Below the pieces are notes generated by a model. It searched no databases and was not told the DNA's origin. It was given only the letters and a program-made list of their open reading frames with translations. This document shows, piece by piece, positions 1 through 7,704 of a DNA stretch of 43,413 nucleotides; the first letter of the stretch is position 1; the number at the start of each line of letters is the position of its first letter. The position numbers and the translations under genes were made by a program. Location of the stretch: the NCBI GenBank assembly GCA_039680175.1, contig JBDKTO010000092.1:1-43413 (forward strand), given 5' to 3'. The stretch is from Veillonellales bacterium. GTDB lineage: Bacteria; Bacillota; Negativicutes; JAAYSF01.

Positions 1-16
1 TTTTTGTGTTAGAATC

Positions 17-45
17 TGTAGTAATTTGTCCAAAAATGGTATAAT
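17..45 (+). promoter_or_regulatory. possible extended -10 promoter at the left edge
   Basis: An extended -10 (TG, one base, TATAAT at 40-45) is seen, with only a weak -35 (TGTAGT at 17-22, 17 bases upstream). No open reading frame follows on this strand; two hairpins follow instead, the second with a T tract. A transcript starting near 52 would be about 70 nt long. It may be a small RNA of the integrated element, or chance. Confidence 0.3.
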
Positions 46-83
46 TAGTTGTTTCCTTGCCAGAGGAAGCAACTATCCAGCGT

Positions 84-125
84 CGCTCGGTTACCTCCTT
101 TGTGGATAACCGAGCGATTTTTTTA
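84..125 (+). terminator. rho-independent terminator
   Basis: A perfect 10-base stem (CGCTCGGTTA at 84-93 pairing with TAACCGAGCG at 107-116) is followed by a run of seven T at 118-124. An imperfect hairpin (48-57 with 64-73) lies just before it. It ends either an upstream gene outside the window or the putative short RNA starting near 52. Confidence 0.7.
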
Positions 126-247
126 TCCCACCAGCGGATTGCAGGAGTCTTCATAATCTTTTCCGTAGTTATTGCCCGCATTCTGCACCGGTATCGCTTC
201 TTTTCTTGACTCCGGCTGCTAAGCTCCCCATTATCTTCTGTTAGCGC

Positions 248-364
248 TTAAATTGCATTTTTCAGTTCATCACACCGCTCTTTTAATTCACTGATAAAAT
301 TAAATTTTGGGCTGTCCACTTTTATTGCAGCCGGATTAACCGGCTTGTGACTTCTTCCGTTCAT
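248..364 (-). CDS. tiny hypothetical protein of the integrated element
   Basis: A 38-residue frame starting MNGRSHKP with a charged, probably helical C-terminus (ISELKERCDELKN). Its ATG lies inside the end of the preceding 51-codon frame (overlap 336-364), the usual arrangement for translational coupling; its own ribosome binding site is weak. No family recognised. Tiny genes of this kind are common next to large serine recombinases in Firmicute elements. It could be a chance frame. Confidence 0.35.
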   Translation of the reverse strand: MNGRSHKPVNPAAIKVDSPKFNFISELKERCDELKNAI

Positions 365-491
365 GATCGGTAACAATGATAGCCAGCATCTTCTGAATGC
401 TTTCACTGGAAGGACTATTCGTAAAAGTAACGTGAACAATCGCTTTTCTGTTTTTACCGTAGTTTACTTTCATTGTTATATGGTCTTGCAT
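336..491 (-). CDS. small hypothetical protein, element-borne
   Basis: A 51-residue frame, MQDHITMKVNYGKNRK and onward. The start at 491 is chosen because a strong GGGGGTGGTG precedes it; the longer frame to 602 has no such site. The predicted pattern is two beta strands, then a helix with SSESIQKMLAIIV, like short conserved proteins often found beside phage or ICE recombinases. The function is unknown. It is transcribed away from the recombinase and overlaps the 38-residue frame downstream. Confidence 0.5.
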   Translation of the reverse strand: MQDHITMKVNYGKNRKAIVHVTFTNSPSSESIQKMLAIIVTDHERKKSQAG

Positions 492-690
492 ATCACCACC
501 CCCGTACATGATATGCGGATACTGGTTGTCTGCTTGCATGTCAATCAGCAGGAACACCGATAATAAGTAAAATCGCATTCCGCATAACTGCCGGTTGCTC
601 AATTTCTAATTCCGAGTCATCACTCGGAAGCTCGGAAGCTTGGATACAGGAACAAGCATCATGAAACTCAACATTTTGTATTTTTTATAG

Positions 691-716
691 ATATGAAACA
701 TTTTGTTTCATATAAT
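691..716 (+). promoter_or_regulatory. operator-like palindrome overlapping a TATAAT box
   Basis: ATATGAAAC (691-699), five bases, GTTTCATAT (705-713) is a perfect inverted repeat, and a TATAAT (711-716) overlaps its right arm. The -35 is poor. The layout is typical of an autorepressed Cro/XRE-type promoter and stands just ahead of the decayed XRE-like leader and the recombinase. The gene-free stretch 492-863 also holds a small hairpin (CCGAGT/ACTCGG) near 610-625 and a GGGTGGTG site before the leader ATG at 737. Confidence 0.45.
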
Positions 717-736
717 AGTATTACGGGTGGTGTAAT

Positions 737-863
737 ATGATCAAACCAACATTCGCTATTCACATTGCCATTAAGAAATAGTAAAGGGTTAACGCAACAA
801 CAAGCTGCCGGCTTATGTTTTACCTTAATAGCAGAACGTATATTCTCTTTCAGGAGGAAACCT
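737..863 (+). pseudogene. probable remnant of an XRE-family HTH regulator
   Basis: A well-placed GGGTGGTG precedes an ATG at 737 that opens a 14-codon frame (MIKPTFAIHIAIKK, stop 779-781). Directly after it, one frame over, the translation reads PLRNSKGLTQQQAAGL, which resembles helix 1-2 of a lambda-repressor-like HTH. The similarity decays soon after and the frame runs into the recombinase start. I read this as a frameshifted, truncated repressor gene; alternatively the 14-codon frame is a leader peptide. The HTH resemblance is short, so confidence is low. Confidence 0.3.
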
Positions 864-2405
864 ATGCAAAATGCAGCGATTTATGTCCGCGTCAGTACAG
901 ACCTCCAAGCCGAAAAAGGCTACTCATTAGAGACACAAATCGAAGCATGCCGAAAGTATGCCGAGGAAATGGGTGCCGCTGAAATAACTGTATTCAAAGA
1001 TGATGGCTATAGCGGGGAATACATCGAACGGCCGGCGATGTCGGAGTTACGGGAAGCGATAGGCCAAAAAAAGTTTCAGGTTGTTGTTGTCTATGACCCT
1101 GACCGTCTGGCGAGAAATCTTGCCCATCAGCTCATAATTACCGATGAAATCGAGAAATCGGGTGCACAGCTTAAATTCGTTTCTGTAACATTTGAACACT
1201 CTCCCGAGGGGAAACTCTTCTATTCAATCCGCGGTGCAGTGTCGGTTTATGAAAAGGCAAAAATTATTGAACGCGTCAGTCGCGGAAAACGCGGAAAACT
1301 TCAACAAGGGAAAATCATCGGCGATACCAAACCTTTTGGATATCGCTTCGATCATAAAAGTAGTAACTATATTATTAATGAAAAGGAAGCACAAATCGTT
1401 AGACATATCTACTCTTGGCTGGTTAACGAAAAAATCGGTACTCCGGGGATTGCCAAGCGGTTAAACGCGAAGGGCTTTGTTAGCCCACGAACTAAGAAAC
1501 CTTGGACACCTAATACAATCTATTATTTAATAAAGCAGCCACGATATATGGGTACGCATATCGCGCTAACAACGAAAACAGTAAGTACCGGGATTAACAG
1601 TAAAAAAGTGGTTAAACGTCCGGAAAGCGAATGGATTGAGGTACAGGTACCTGCCATAGTCGATGAACTCACTTGGTATGCCGCTCAAAAACAACTAAGG
1701 ATGAACAAAATGAAGTCATCCAGAAACCAAAAAAAGGACCACGTTCTTGCCGGATTGATTTTCTGCGCTAAGTGCGGCCGAAAAATGAAAATTGAATACA
1801 GCGGCAGAAAACCATATCCCGGTTACTATGTCTGTAATGGGGTGGTTAATCCCAATTTCCGTTACGCTGGCGGTTCCCGTTGCGATACCAGACGTATTCC
1901 CTGTGAAGTACTTGAAAACACAGTAATGGATATACTAGAAAATATCTCAAACAATCCAGCCGAATTTGAAAAATATATATCCCGCCCCAGTAATGAAATG
2001 AATATTGAAGAAAAGAAAAATGACCTTGATCGATTGAAACAGCGCGAAGATGGTCTTCATGCTCAGAGAAAAACCATTTTACGGTGGTTTCAACAAAAAA
2101 TTATTGAAGAAAAGGATGCCGAACAACAACTCAAATCCCTTAAAAGACAGCAGGACGGTATATCAGACTATAAAAAAAGCATCATTAAAGAAATCAACAA
2201 TTCACCGACTCCACCCGAATATACATCTAACGATCTCGTGGAAATTGTGCAGAATTATTTTAAGGATAAGCCGCTGACATTTGAGAAACAGCGTGAATTG
2301 GCCTTAACCGTTATCAGTAAAGTGACTGCCATCCGTATTGATGCTACAACTGGGCGCAGCAGTGTCCCTGAAATTGATGTACATTTAACTTTTGTGGGCG
2401 TTTGA
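864..2405 (+). CDS. large serine recombinase (site-specific integrase)
   Basis: 513 residues. The start at 864 is chosen for AGGAGGAAA at 852-860; the frame is open further upstream to 765. The N-terminal resolvase domain (1-145) has YVRVSTD with nucleophile Ser11 and the conserved YDPDRLARN. A recombinase domain follows (about 150-265), then a zinc ribbon with CAKCGRK (C301, C304), C324 and C340, then a lysine/glutamate-rich coiled coil (about 375-450). This is the phage/ICE large serine integrase layout: it catalyses strand exchange between att sites through a phosphoserine link. Its stop codon lies within about ten bases of the point where asnB loses its conserved sequence, so the gene sits at the end of the element it mobilises. 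Confidence 0.93.
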   Translation: MQNAAIYVRVSTDLQAEKGYSLETQIEACRKYAEEMGAAEITVFKDDGYSGEYIERPAMSELREAIGQKKFQVVVVYDPDRLARNLAHQLIITDEIEKSGAQLKFVSVTFEHSPEGKLFYSIRGAVSVYEKAKIIERVSRGKRGKLQQGKIIGDTKPFGYRFDHKSSNYIINEKEAQIVRHIYSWLVNEKIGTPGIAKRLNAKGFVSPRTKKPWTPNTIYYLIKQPRYMGTHIALTTKTVSTGINSKKVVKRPESEWIEVQVPAIVDELTWYAAQKQLRMNKMKSSRNQKKDHVLAGLIFCAKCGRKMKIEYSGRKPYPGYYVCNGVVNPNFRYAGGSRCDTRRIPCEVLENTVMDILENISNNPAEFEKYISRPSNEMNIEEKKNDLDRLKQREDGLHAQRKTILRWFQQKIIEEKDAEQQLKSLKRQQDGISDYKKSIIKEINNSPTPPEYTSNDLVEIVQNYFKDKPLTFEKQRELALTVISKVTAIRIDATTGRSSVPEIDVHLTFVGV

Positions 2406-3927
2406 GGTGAGGGTCTTTCATCTCCCAGGGGACGTTCCAGACATACTCAACCAGCCGGTGGTCACAATACGGTACGCGGACCTCCAGACCAAAAGCCATG
2501 CTCATTCGGTCTTTCCGGTCAAGCAGTGTCGGCATCCAGCGAGTTAAACTTAAATAAAAAATTTCCCTCATTCTAGCCGCATGAGCGTCTTCCCCCGGCA
2601 GCCTGGGAACCTCTGCCAACGCTGCCTGATAACGCTCATTCACATATTCTCCGGAACGAATGGACGCATTCACTTCCGGCGACAGCCATTCCCGGCGCAT
2701 TTCCGGATGAGGCGCCCAGGGGAACGTACCTGATTTCAGCATATCCTGCCGGTAAAACCAGGGATACCCGCCAAAAACCTCATCGGCACATTCACCGGAT
2801 AAAGCGACGGTAGCGCCCTTCTTAATTTCACGGCAAAACAGATATAAGGAGGTATCCACATCCGCCATTCCCGGCAGATCGCGGGATATGGCCGCGTTAG
2901 GCAGACTTTGGACAAGCTCCGGCGTATCCAGAAGCACATTATGGTGGCAGGTGCCGAAGTGTTTGGCTACTTTTTCCACCCAGGGAGCATCGGCATTCGG
3001 CTGAAAGCTGCTGGCCTTAAAATAGCGGTCATTATCCAGATAGTCAACCGAATAGGTATCAACCGCTCCCAATCCATCCTTCTGATACGAATAAGCCGTT
3101 AACGCCGTGAGAGCGCTGGAGTCCAAGCCGCCGGACAATAACGTACATACGGGGACATCGGCTACCAGCTGCCGTTTTACCGTATCTTCCAGCAAATTTC
3201 TCACAGTCTCCACTGTGGTTTTAAAATCATCGGTATGTGACTTGCTGTTTAGCTTCCAATACTGAGTGATATACAGTCCGTTTTCGTTATAGACGGCACA
3301 GTGTCCCGGCTTTAATTCAAAGACATCGCGGAATACGCCGTGTCCCGGCGTACGCGCCGGACCGAGCATAAAAACCTCGGCCAAACCTTCGGCATTAATT
3401 TCCGGCTTGATAGCCGGATTAGCCAACAACGCTTTCAGCTCCGAACCAAAAATCAGACCGTCTCCCCGCCTGGCATAAAACAAAGGCTTAACGCCGATAC
3501 GGTCACGGGCTAAAAAGAGATGCTGCCGGAATTCATCCCAAATGCCGAAAGCAAATATACCGTTAAACCGTTCTACGCAGTCACTCCCCCACTCCATATA
3601 AGCAGTCAGCAGTATCTCGGTATCGCAATGGGTGGTAAAACCATAGCCCCGGGATTCCAGATCCTGCCGCAATTCCGCTGTGTTATACAACTCGCCGTTA
3701 TAAGTAATGGCATAGCTGTATTGGCCGCGCTTTCGAATCATCGGCTGGGCGCCGTTCTCCGGATCCACTACACTCAGTCTCCTGTGTCCCAAAGCCGCAT
3801 GGGGTGCAAAATACATACCGGAAGCGTCCGGTCCCCGCGCCGACAGCTTCTCCACCATAGCCGCCAGCGTTTGGCGCTCTTTTGTCAAATCCAGCTTCCA
3901 GTCAATCCAGCCGGCAATTCCACACAT
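2344..3927 (-). CDS. asnB: asparagine synthetase (glutamine-hydrolysing), 3' end displaced by the element
   Basis: Converts aspartate, glutamine and ATP to asparagine. Cys2 of MCGIAGW is the glutaminase nucleophile; the class-II amidotransferase domain spans about 2-200, and the ATP-pyrophosphatase domain carries SGGLDSS (265-271). RBS AGGGGGAG precedes the ATG at 3927. The frame has 527 codons against about 600 or more in the family; only residues 1-504 look native. The last 23 residues are read from the recombinase gene's antisense strand. The missing segment normally completes the synthetase domain, so the product is probably inactive unless the element excises. It is related to the sporulation-linked AsnO type as much as to AsnB; that choice is not settled here. 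Confidence 0.88.
   Translation of the reverse strand: MCGIAGWIDWKLDLTKERQTLAAMVEKLSARGPDASGMYFAPHAALGHRRLSVVDPENGAQPMIRKRGQYSYAITYNGELYNTAELRQDLESRGYGFTTHCDTEILLTAYMEWGSDCVERFNGIFAFGIWDEFRQHLFLARDRIGVKPLFYARRGDGLIFGSELKALLANPAIKPEINAEGLAEVFMLGPARTPGHGVFRDVFELKPGHCAVYNENGLYITQYWKLNSKSHTDDFKTTVETVRNLLEDTVKRQLVADVPVCTLLSGGLDSSALTALTAYSYQKDGLGAVDTYSVDYLDNDRYFKASSFQPNADAPWVEKVAKHFGTCHHNVLLDTPELVQSLPNAAISRDLPGMADVDTSLYLFCREIKKGATVALSGECADEVFGGYPWFYRQDMLKSGTFPWAPHPEMRREWLSPEVNASIRSGEYVNERYQAALAEVPRLPGEDAHAARMREIFYLSLTRWMPTLLDRKDRMSMAFGLEVRVPYCDHRLVEYVWNVPWEMKDPHLKRPQKLNVHQFQGHCCAQL
2403..2418. other. probable attachment-site junction of the element with asnB
   Basis: The recombinase stop occupies 2403-2405. 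On the other strand the asparagine synthetase keeps family-typical sequence as far as WNVPWEMK (Lys codon 2416-2418) and then reads unrelated residues to a stop at 2344 inside the recombinase gene. The crossover point must be in these few bases. The other att site and the displaced 3' end of asnB would lie left of the window. The exact core cannot be fixed without the second junction. Confidence 0.65.
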
Positions 3928-4014
3928 GTAGACTCAACTCCCCCTGTACTATCTCACATTGAATTTTATCGGGATATAGTATGCCTAACCCAGGTGAGTT
4001 GCTACAAATGATTG

Positions 4015-4057
4015 AAACCAAAACCGGCCTCGTCGATAACGAAGCCGGTTTTGGTTT
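4015..4057 (-). terminator. terminator downstream of the last GcvH-like gene
   Basis: A perfect 14-base stem, AAACCAAAACCGGC at 4015-4028 with GCCGGTTTTGGTTT at 4044-4057, lies 35 bases past the stop of the GcvH-like gene. The T tract on the minus strand is short. It separates the lipoyl cluster from asnB. Confidence 0.7.
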
Positions 4058-4092
4058 CCCGCTGCAATAATAAAACATACCGATAATCCTTC

Positions 4093-4512
4093 TTATTCCG
4101 GTTTTGCGTGTTTCGCTTCTTCTTCGGCAAAGAATTTTTCCGCCGTTTCGCCATGCAGCAATGTTCCCAAACTGCCGGCCAAATTCTCAGGCTCCATGAC
4201 GCAAATCCATCCCTGTCCATAGCAATCGTCATTCAATAGTTTAGGATTGGTTGTAAGGGCCGAATTGGTCTCAAGAACCTTTCCATTCATAGGAACCTTA
4301 AGCTTACCGGCCCATTTTCCTGATTGAATGGAACTTAAGGTAGCCCCTGCCGCCAGCGTCTTGCCGACTCTCGGTACACGAATAAAGGTGATCTCGCCAG
4401 CCAGCTGCTGCATAAAATCACTGATGCCAATTCGAACGGTATTTCCCTCTAGCTTGATCCAGGCATGATCTTCCGTATAATACAGCTCTTGTGGAATAAC
4501 ATATTTTGACAT
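4093..4512 (-). CDS. GcvH-like lipoyl carrier protein (third copy)
   Basis: 139 residues; start at 4512 with AAGGAGG six bases upstream. The fold is that of glycine cleavage H protein: YYTEDHAWI near the N-terminus, GISDFMQQLAGEITFIRVP, then SIQSGKWAGKLKVP with Lys66 aligned to the lipoylated lysine of GcvH. It differs from the copy at 15043-15462 at only about six residues, so the two arose by recent duplication. No gcvT or gcvP is near, so a role in glycine cleavage is unlikely; it more likely carries intermediates or electrons on lipoamide for the cluster upstream. It lies beyond a terminator (4655-4687) and may be transcribed separately. Confidence 0.85.
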   Translation of the reverse strand: MSKYVIPQELYYTEDHAWIKLEGNTVRIGISDFMQQLAGEITFIRVPRVGKTLAAGATLSSIQSGKWAGKLKVPMNGKVLETNSALTTNPKLLNDDCYGQGWICVMEPENLAGSLGTLLHGETAEKFFAEEEAKHAKPE

Positions 4513-4654
4513 CTTCATCCTCCTTGCCAAATACTTTCTCTTTAGAATTTCCCTCTTGTCAAGGTAAAATACATGCAGAAGCAATGCAGCCGCTATAACG
4601 TTCCGGCTATTTTCTGAAATTTTTAGTAATTTATTCAAATCAGATTAGCGCAAC

Positions 4655-4687
4655 AAAAAGTGAGTATTCAACTAAAGAACACTCACT
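4655..4687 (-). terminator. terminator and/or regulator-binding dyad between the dehydrogenase and gcvH-like genes
   Basis: The hairpin AGTGAGTATTC (4659-4669) with GAACACTCACT (4677-4687) has one mismatch in eleven and is followed on the minus strand by five T. It would end the long operon. Its core TGAGT..TC-N7-GAACACTCA matches the dyad at 23882-23906 upstream of the sigma-54 promoter much more closely than two terminators should by chance, so it may also be an activator-binding site for the gcvH-like gene. Confidence 0.6.
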
Positions 4688-4760
4688 AAAAAGCATTGCA
4701 CAATTTTCCCTTGTCTATTCCGGTGCTGAATAAGGTATCGCTTTTTATTAAAATTGAAGC

Positions 4761-5645
4761 TTAATTACTTTTTATTTCCACACCCATGTTCTTTTCGTAG
4801 ATCCGGGCAATGGCGCAATGATCCTCGTTGACTTTGCCGTCATCTTCCATTTCATTCATATAATCAAGAACCATTTTAGACAGGGGAATCGCCACGCCCA
4901 GTTCTTCGGCCAGATGAACCGCATTTTTCAGATCCTTCTGGTGTACGGCAATTCTGGCGCTTGCCGTAAAATCCCGGCTGATAATTTTCGGTACCTTGCC
5001 GTCTAAGACTTTGCTCCCGGCAAACCCATCCTTAATCGCCTGAAAAAGAACCTGGGGGTCAAGTCCTGCCTTGACTGCAAAGGCAAAGCTTTCGCATACT
5101 GCGCCAATATTACAACCCACGATCATATTATTGGCAAGTTTGGCAACACAGCCGCAGCCTGTTGATCCCATATAGGTGGCGGAGCTTCCCACACAAAGCA
5201 GCAGCGGCTTCACTTCGTCAAATATTTCCTGATCGCCGCCGCACATCAGCACAAGGCTTCCGGCAATCGCTCCGGATTCTCCTCCGCTGACCGGAGAATC
5301 AAGCAGTCTCACGTTCTTTGCTTTTGCTTTGGGATACATTTCCCGTATCACATTAGGAGCGGTTGAACTGAGATCGACAATGATGATTCCCTGTCTGCCT
5401 GCGGCAAGAATTCCCTCTATATTTGCTTTTACAAGGTCATTAGTCGGCAGGCAGAGGAAAATGATATCGCATTGCTGATAAATTTCTTTCACTTCATCGA
5501 CCAGTACGCCGCCGTTTTTCTTAAATTGATTTTTCTGCTTTTCCGAAATATCGAAAGCCATAACCGATTGTCCGCTTTTTTTCACCAAATTGCTGGCCAT
5601 GGGAAGTCCCATAATTCCTATTCCGACAAACCCGATTTTTTTCAC
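4761..5645 (-). CDS. 3-hydroxyisobutyrate dehydrogenase-family NAD(P)-dependent oxidoreductase
   Basis: Beta-hydroxyacid dehydrogenase family, which includes 3-hydroxyisobutyrate dehydrogenase and 2-hydroxy-3-oxopropionate reductase. Seen: Rossmann motif GFVGIGIMG (5-13), substrate loop DSPVSGG (116-122), catalytic Lys169 in GCGCVAKLANN. 294 residues from a GTG at 5645, preferred because GGAAGGGA lies seven bases upstream; an ATG at 5678 would add eleven residues. It is the last gene before the terminator at 4655, after the second E1 beta. It probably supplies or removes a 2- or 3-hydroxy/oxo acid for the lipoyl enzymes; the substrate cannot be read from sequence. Confidence 0.85.
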   Translation of the reverse strand: MKKIGFVGIGIMGLPMASNLVKKSGQSVMAFDISEKQKNQFKKNGGVLVDEVKEIYQQCDIIFLCLPTNDLVKANIEGILAAGRQGIIIVDLSSTAPNVIREMYPKAKAKNVRLLDSPVSGGESGAIAGSLVLMCGGDQEIFDEVKPLLLCVGSSATYMGSTGCGCVAKLANNMIVGCNIGAVCESFAFAVKAGLDPQVLFQAIKDGFAGSKVLDGKVPKIISRDFTASARIAVHQKDLKNAVHLAEELGVAIPLSKMVLDYMNEMEDDGKVNEDHCAIARIYEKNMGVEIKSN

Positions 5646-5723
5646 AACAATCCCTTCCTTCATATAAGATACTGACATGGACAGCCTTTATCTATGCCGG
5701 CGACTTACGTAAAATCCAAGCAA

Positions 5724-6698
5724 TTATTTCATTTTTTTCACTGCCGCGACGATATCTTCCACCTGAGGCGCCACAAATTGTTCCAATGGCGGGCTGAACG
5801 GAATCGGCACATGGCGAAGTCCCAGCCGTACCGGCGGCGCATCCAGTTCATCCAGCAAAGTTTCACAAATGTAGGCTGTTATCTCCGCACCGACACCGCC
5901 AATCTTTGGCGACTCATGAACCACCATGACTCTGTGAGTCCTGGCAACAGACTCGGCGATCCCCTCCCGGTCATAGGGGAAGATCGTCCGGAGATCAAGA
6001 ACTTCAACCGAAATATGATCCTCTTTCTCCAATTGTTCCGCCGCTTTCAGCACCTTTTGAATCATAGCGGAATAGCTGATAATCGTTACGTCCTTGCCGG
6101 AACGAAGAATATTGGCTTTACCGATTGGTGTAAAATATTCTTCTTCCGGCACTTCTCCCATCTGGCCGAACAATCGTTTGTGCTCAAAATACATCACCGG
6201 ATCATCGCTGCGTATGGCCGACTTCAGCAAACCTTTTGCGTCTGCCGGATTAGAGGGGATCACCACTTTCAACCCGGGAACATGCAGAAACCAGGCTTCT
6301 ACCGATTGACTGTGCTGAGCGGCAGCCGAACGAATAATTCCGTCAGGGGCCCGTACGACTAGCGGCACCGCCGTCTGCCCGCCGAACATATAGCGGATTT
6401 TGGCGATTTGATTAAACACTTCGTCCATAGCCACACCGAGAAAATCGGCAAAATGCATATCAATCACCGGACGGCAGCCGTTCAGGGCCGATCCAAGTCC
6501 GGCGCCGACAATGGCCGTTTCGGAAATCGGCGTATCCCGCACCCGTTCCAGACCGAATTCCTGGGGCAGTCCTTTGAACTGGCCAAAAATACCGCCTTGC
6601 CGGGCGATATCCTCTCCCATCACAAACACAGTGGAATCACGGCGCATTTCTTCCGCCATGGCTTCTAACGTTGCTTCGGAAAATGTGATTTTACGCAT
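5724..6698 (-). CDS. 2-oxo acid/acetoin dehydrogenase E1 beta subunit (set 1)
   Basis: 324 residues, AcoB/PdhB type. Start at 6698, overlapping the end of the E1 alpha gene by 8 bases. Seen: MRKITFSEA, GEDIARQGGIFG, the DTPISE loop that shapes the ThDP site, SQSVEAWF and the C-terminal transketolase domain with VVHESPKIGG. With the alpha subunit it forms the alpha2beta2 enzyme that decarboxylates the substrate on ThDP and passes the acyl group to a lipoyl arm. No E2 gene adjoins this pair, unlike set 2, which suggests that it uses the shared E2 or a GcvH-like carrier. Acetoin, pyruvate or a branched-chain oxo acid are all possible substrates. Confidence 0.9.
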   Translation of the reverse strand: MRKITFSEATLEAMAEEMRRDSTVFVMGEDIARQGGIFGQFKGLPQEFGLERVRDTPISETAIVGAGLGSALNGCRPVIDMHFADFLGVAMDEVFNQIAKIRYMFGGQTAVPLVVRAPDGIIRSAAAQHSQSVEAWFLHVPGLKVVIPSNPADAKGLLKSAIRSDDPVMYFEHKRLFGQMGEVPEEEYFTPIGKANILRSGKDVTIISYSAMIQKVLKAAEQLEKEDHISVEVLDLRTIFPYDREGIAESVARTHRVMVVHESPKIGGVGAEITAYICETLLDELDAPPVRLGLRHVPIPFSPPLEQFVAPQVEDIVAAVKKMK

Positions 6699-7671
6699 CG
6701 TGCCACACCCCTTCCACAAACAAATCTTCCAGTGCTTCCTCCGGTTCCGGCCAGGGACTTTCTTCCGCGTATTTCACAGCAGCTTCAATTTCAGCCGCTG
6801 CCGCCGCATCCAGAGAATCCAGTTCTGCCTGTGTCATGCTTTTGTCGGCCAGCACCTTTTCTTTGAACCGCTTAATCGGACAATTGCCTTTCTGGGCTTC
6901 CACCTCTTGTTTCGAACGATACTTTTCCGGATCACCGACAAAATGGCCCTTAATCCGGTATGTTTTCGCTTCAATAAAAGTGGGACCTAAGCCGCTTCTG
7001 GCCCGCTCTACAGCCGTTTTTGCCACTTCATAGACAGCAAATACATTATTGCCGTCCACAACGACTCCCGGAATTCCATAACCATGGGCCCGATCCGATA
7101 CGTTTTCCACATTACAGGTGGTACGATAAGGCGTTGTGGATGCATATTGATTCAGCTCCAAAACAAAAATAACCGGCAGCTTCCAGGCAGAAGCCAAGTT
7201 GACTGCTTCATGGAAAGTCCCCCGGTTAGAGGCGCCGTCGCCGAAAAAGCAGACGGCAACCTGTCCTGTTTGCCTCAATTTCGCTGCCAGTGCGGCACCG
7301 GTAGCAAGATTATAGCCGCCACCGACTACACCGTTAGCCCCCAACATGCCGATGCTGAAATCGGCAATATGCATCGAACCGCCTTTACCTTTGCAGTAGC
7401 CGGTCTTCTTGCCAAAGATCTCGGCCATCATCCGCTGAATATCCGCTCCTTTGGCAATACAGTGTCCATGCCCCCGGTGGGTGCTGGTAATTAAATCCGT
7501 TTTCGCCAGATTCGAACAAACGCCGGTAGCAATTGCCTCCTCTCCGATGTATAGGTGAATGAATCCAGGCAGGACTCCGCCGAGGAATAAATCATTTGCC
7601 TTTTCCTCAAAGTGCCGGATTCTTACCATGGTACGGTAAAAATGGGTTAACATTTCTTTGTCAAAATCCAT
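6691..7671 (-). CDS. 2-oxo acid/acetoin dehydrogenase E1 alpha subunit (set 1)
   Basis: 326 residues with RBS GGAGG ahead of the ATG at 7671. It has the E1 alpha signature: THRGHGHCIAKG, GKGGSMHI and the ThDP-Mg motif beginning FFGDGASNRGTFHE. The second half of that motif reads LELNQY where many relatives have an NN pair. The overall pattern is closest to AcoA-like acetoin dehydrogenases, but substrate specificity is not decided by these motifs. It follows the LipS-like radical SAM gene by 33 bases and overlaps the beta subunit, so the set is transcribed with the lipoate-assembly genes. Confidence 0.9.
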   Translation of the reverse strand: MDFDKEMLTHFYRTMVRIRHFEEKANDLFLGGVLPGFIHLYIGEEAIATGVCSNLAKTDLITSTHRGHGHCIAKGADIQRMMAEIFGKKTGYCKGKGGSMHIADFSIGMLGANGVVGGGYNLATGAALAAKLRQTGQVAVCFFGDGASNRGTFHEAVNLASAWKLPVIFVLELNQYASTTPYRTTCNVENVSDRAHGYGIPGVVVDGNNVFAVYEVAKTAVERARSGLGPTFIEAKTYRIKGHFVGDPEKYRSKQEVEAQKGNCPIKRFKEKVLADKSMTQAELDSLDAAAAAEIEAAVKYAEESPWPEPEEALEDLFVEGVWHDA

Positions 7672-7704
7672 AACATTACCTCCTCCTCCCTATGTTCGCC
7701 TTTA

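Noticed and set aside
2344-2415. The last 23 residues of the asnB frame as a genuine C-terminus
   Set aside because: They are the antisense of the recombinase 3' end and match nothing expected for the synthetase domain.
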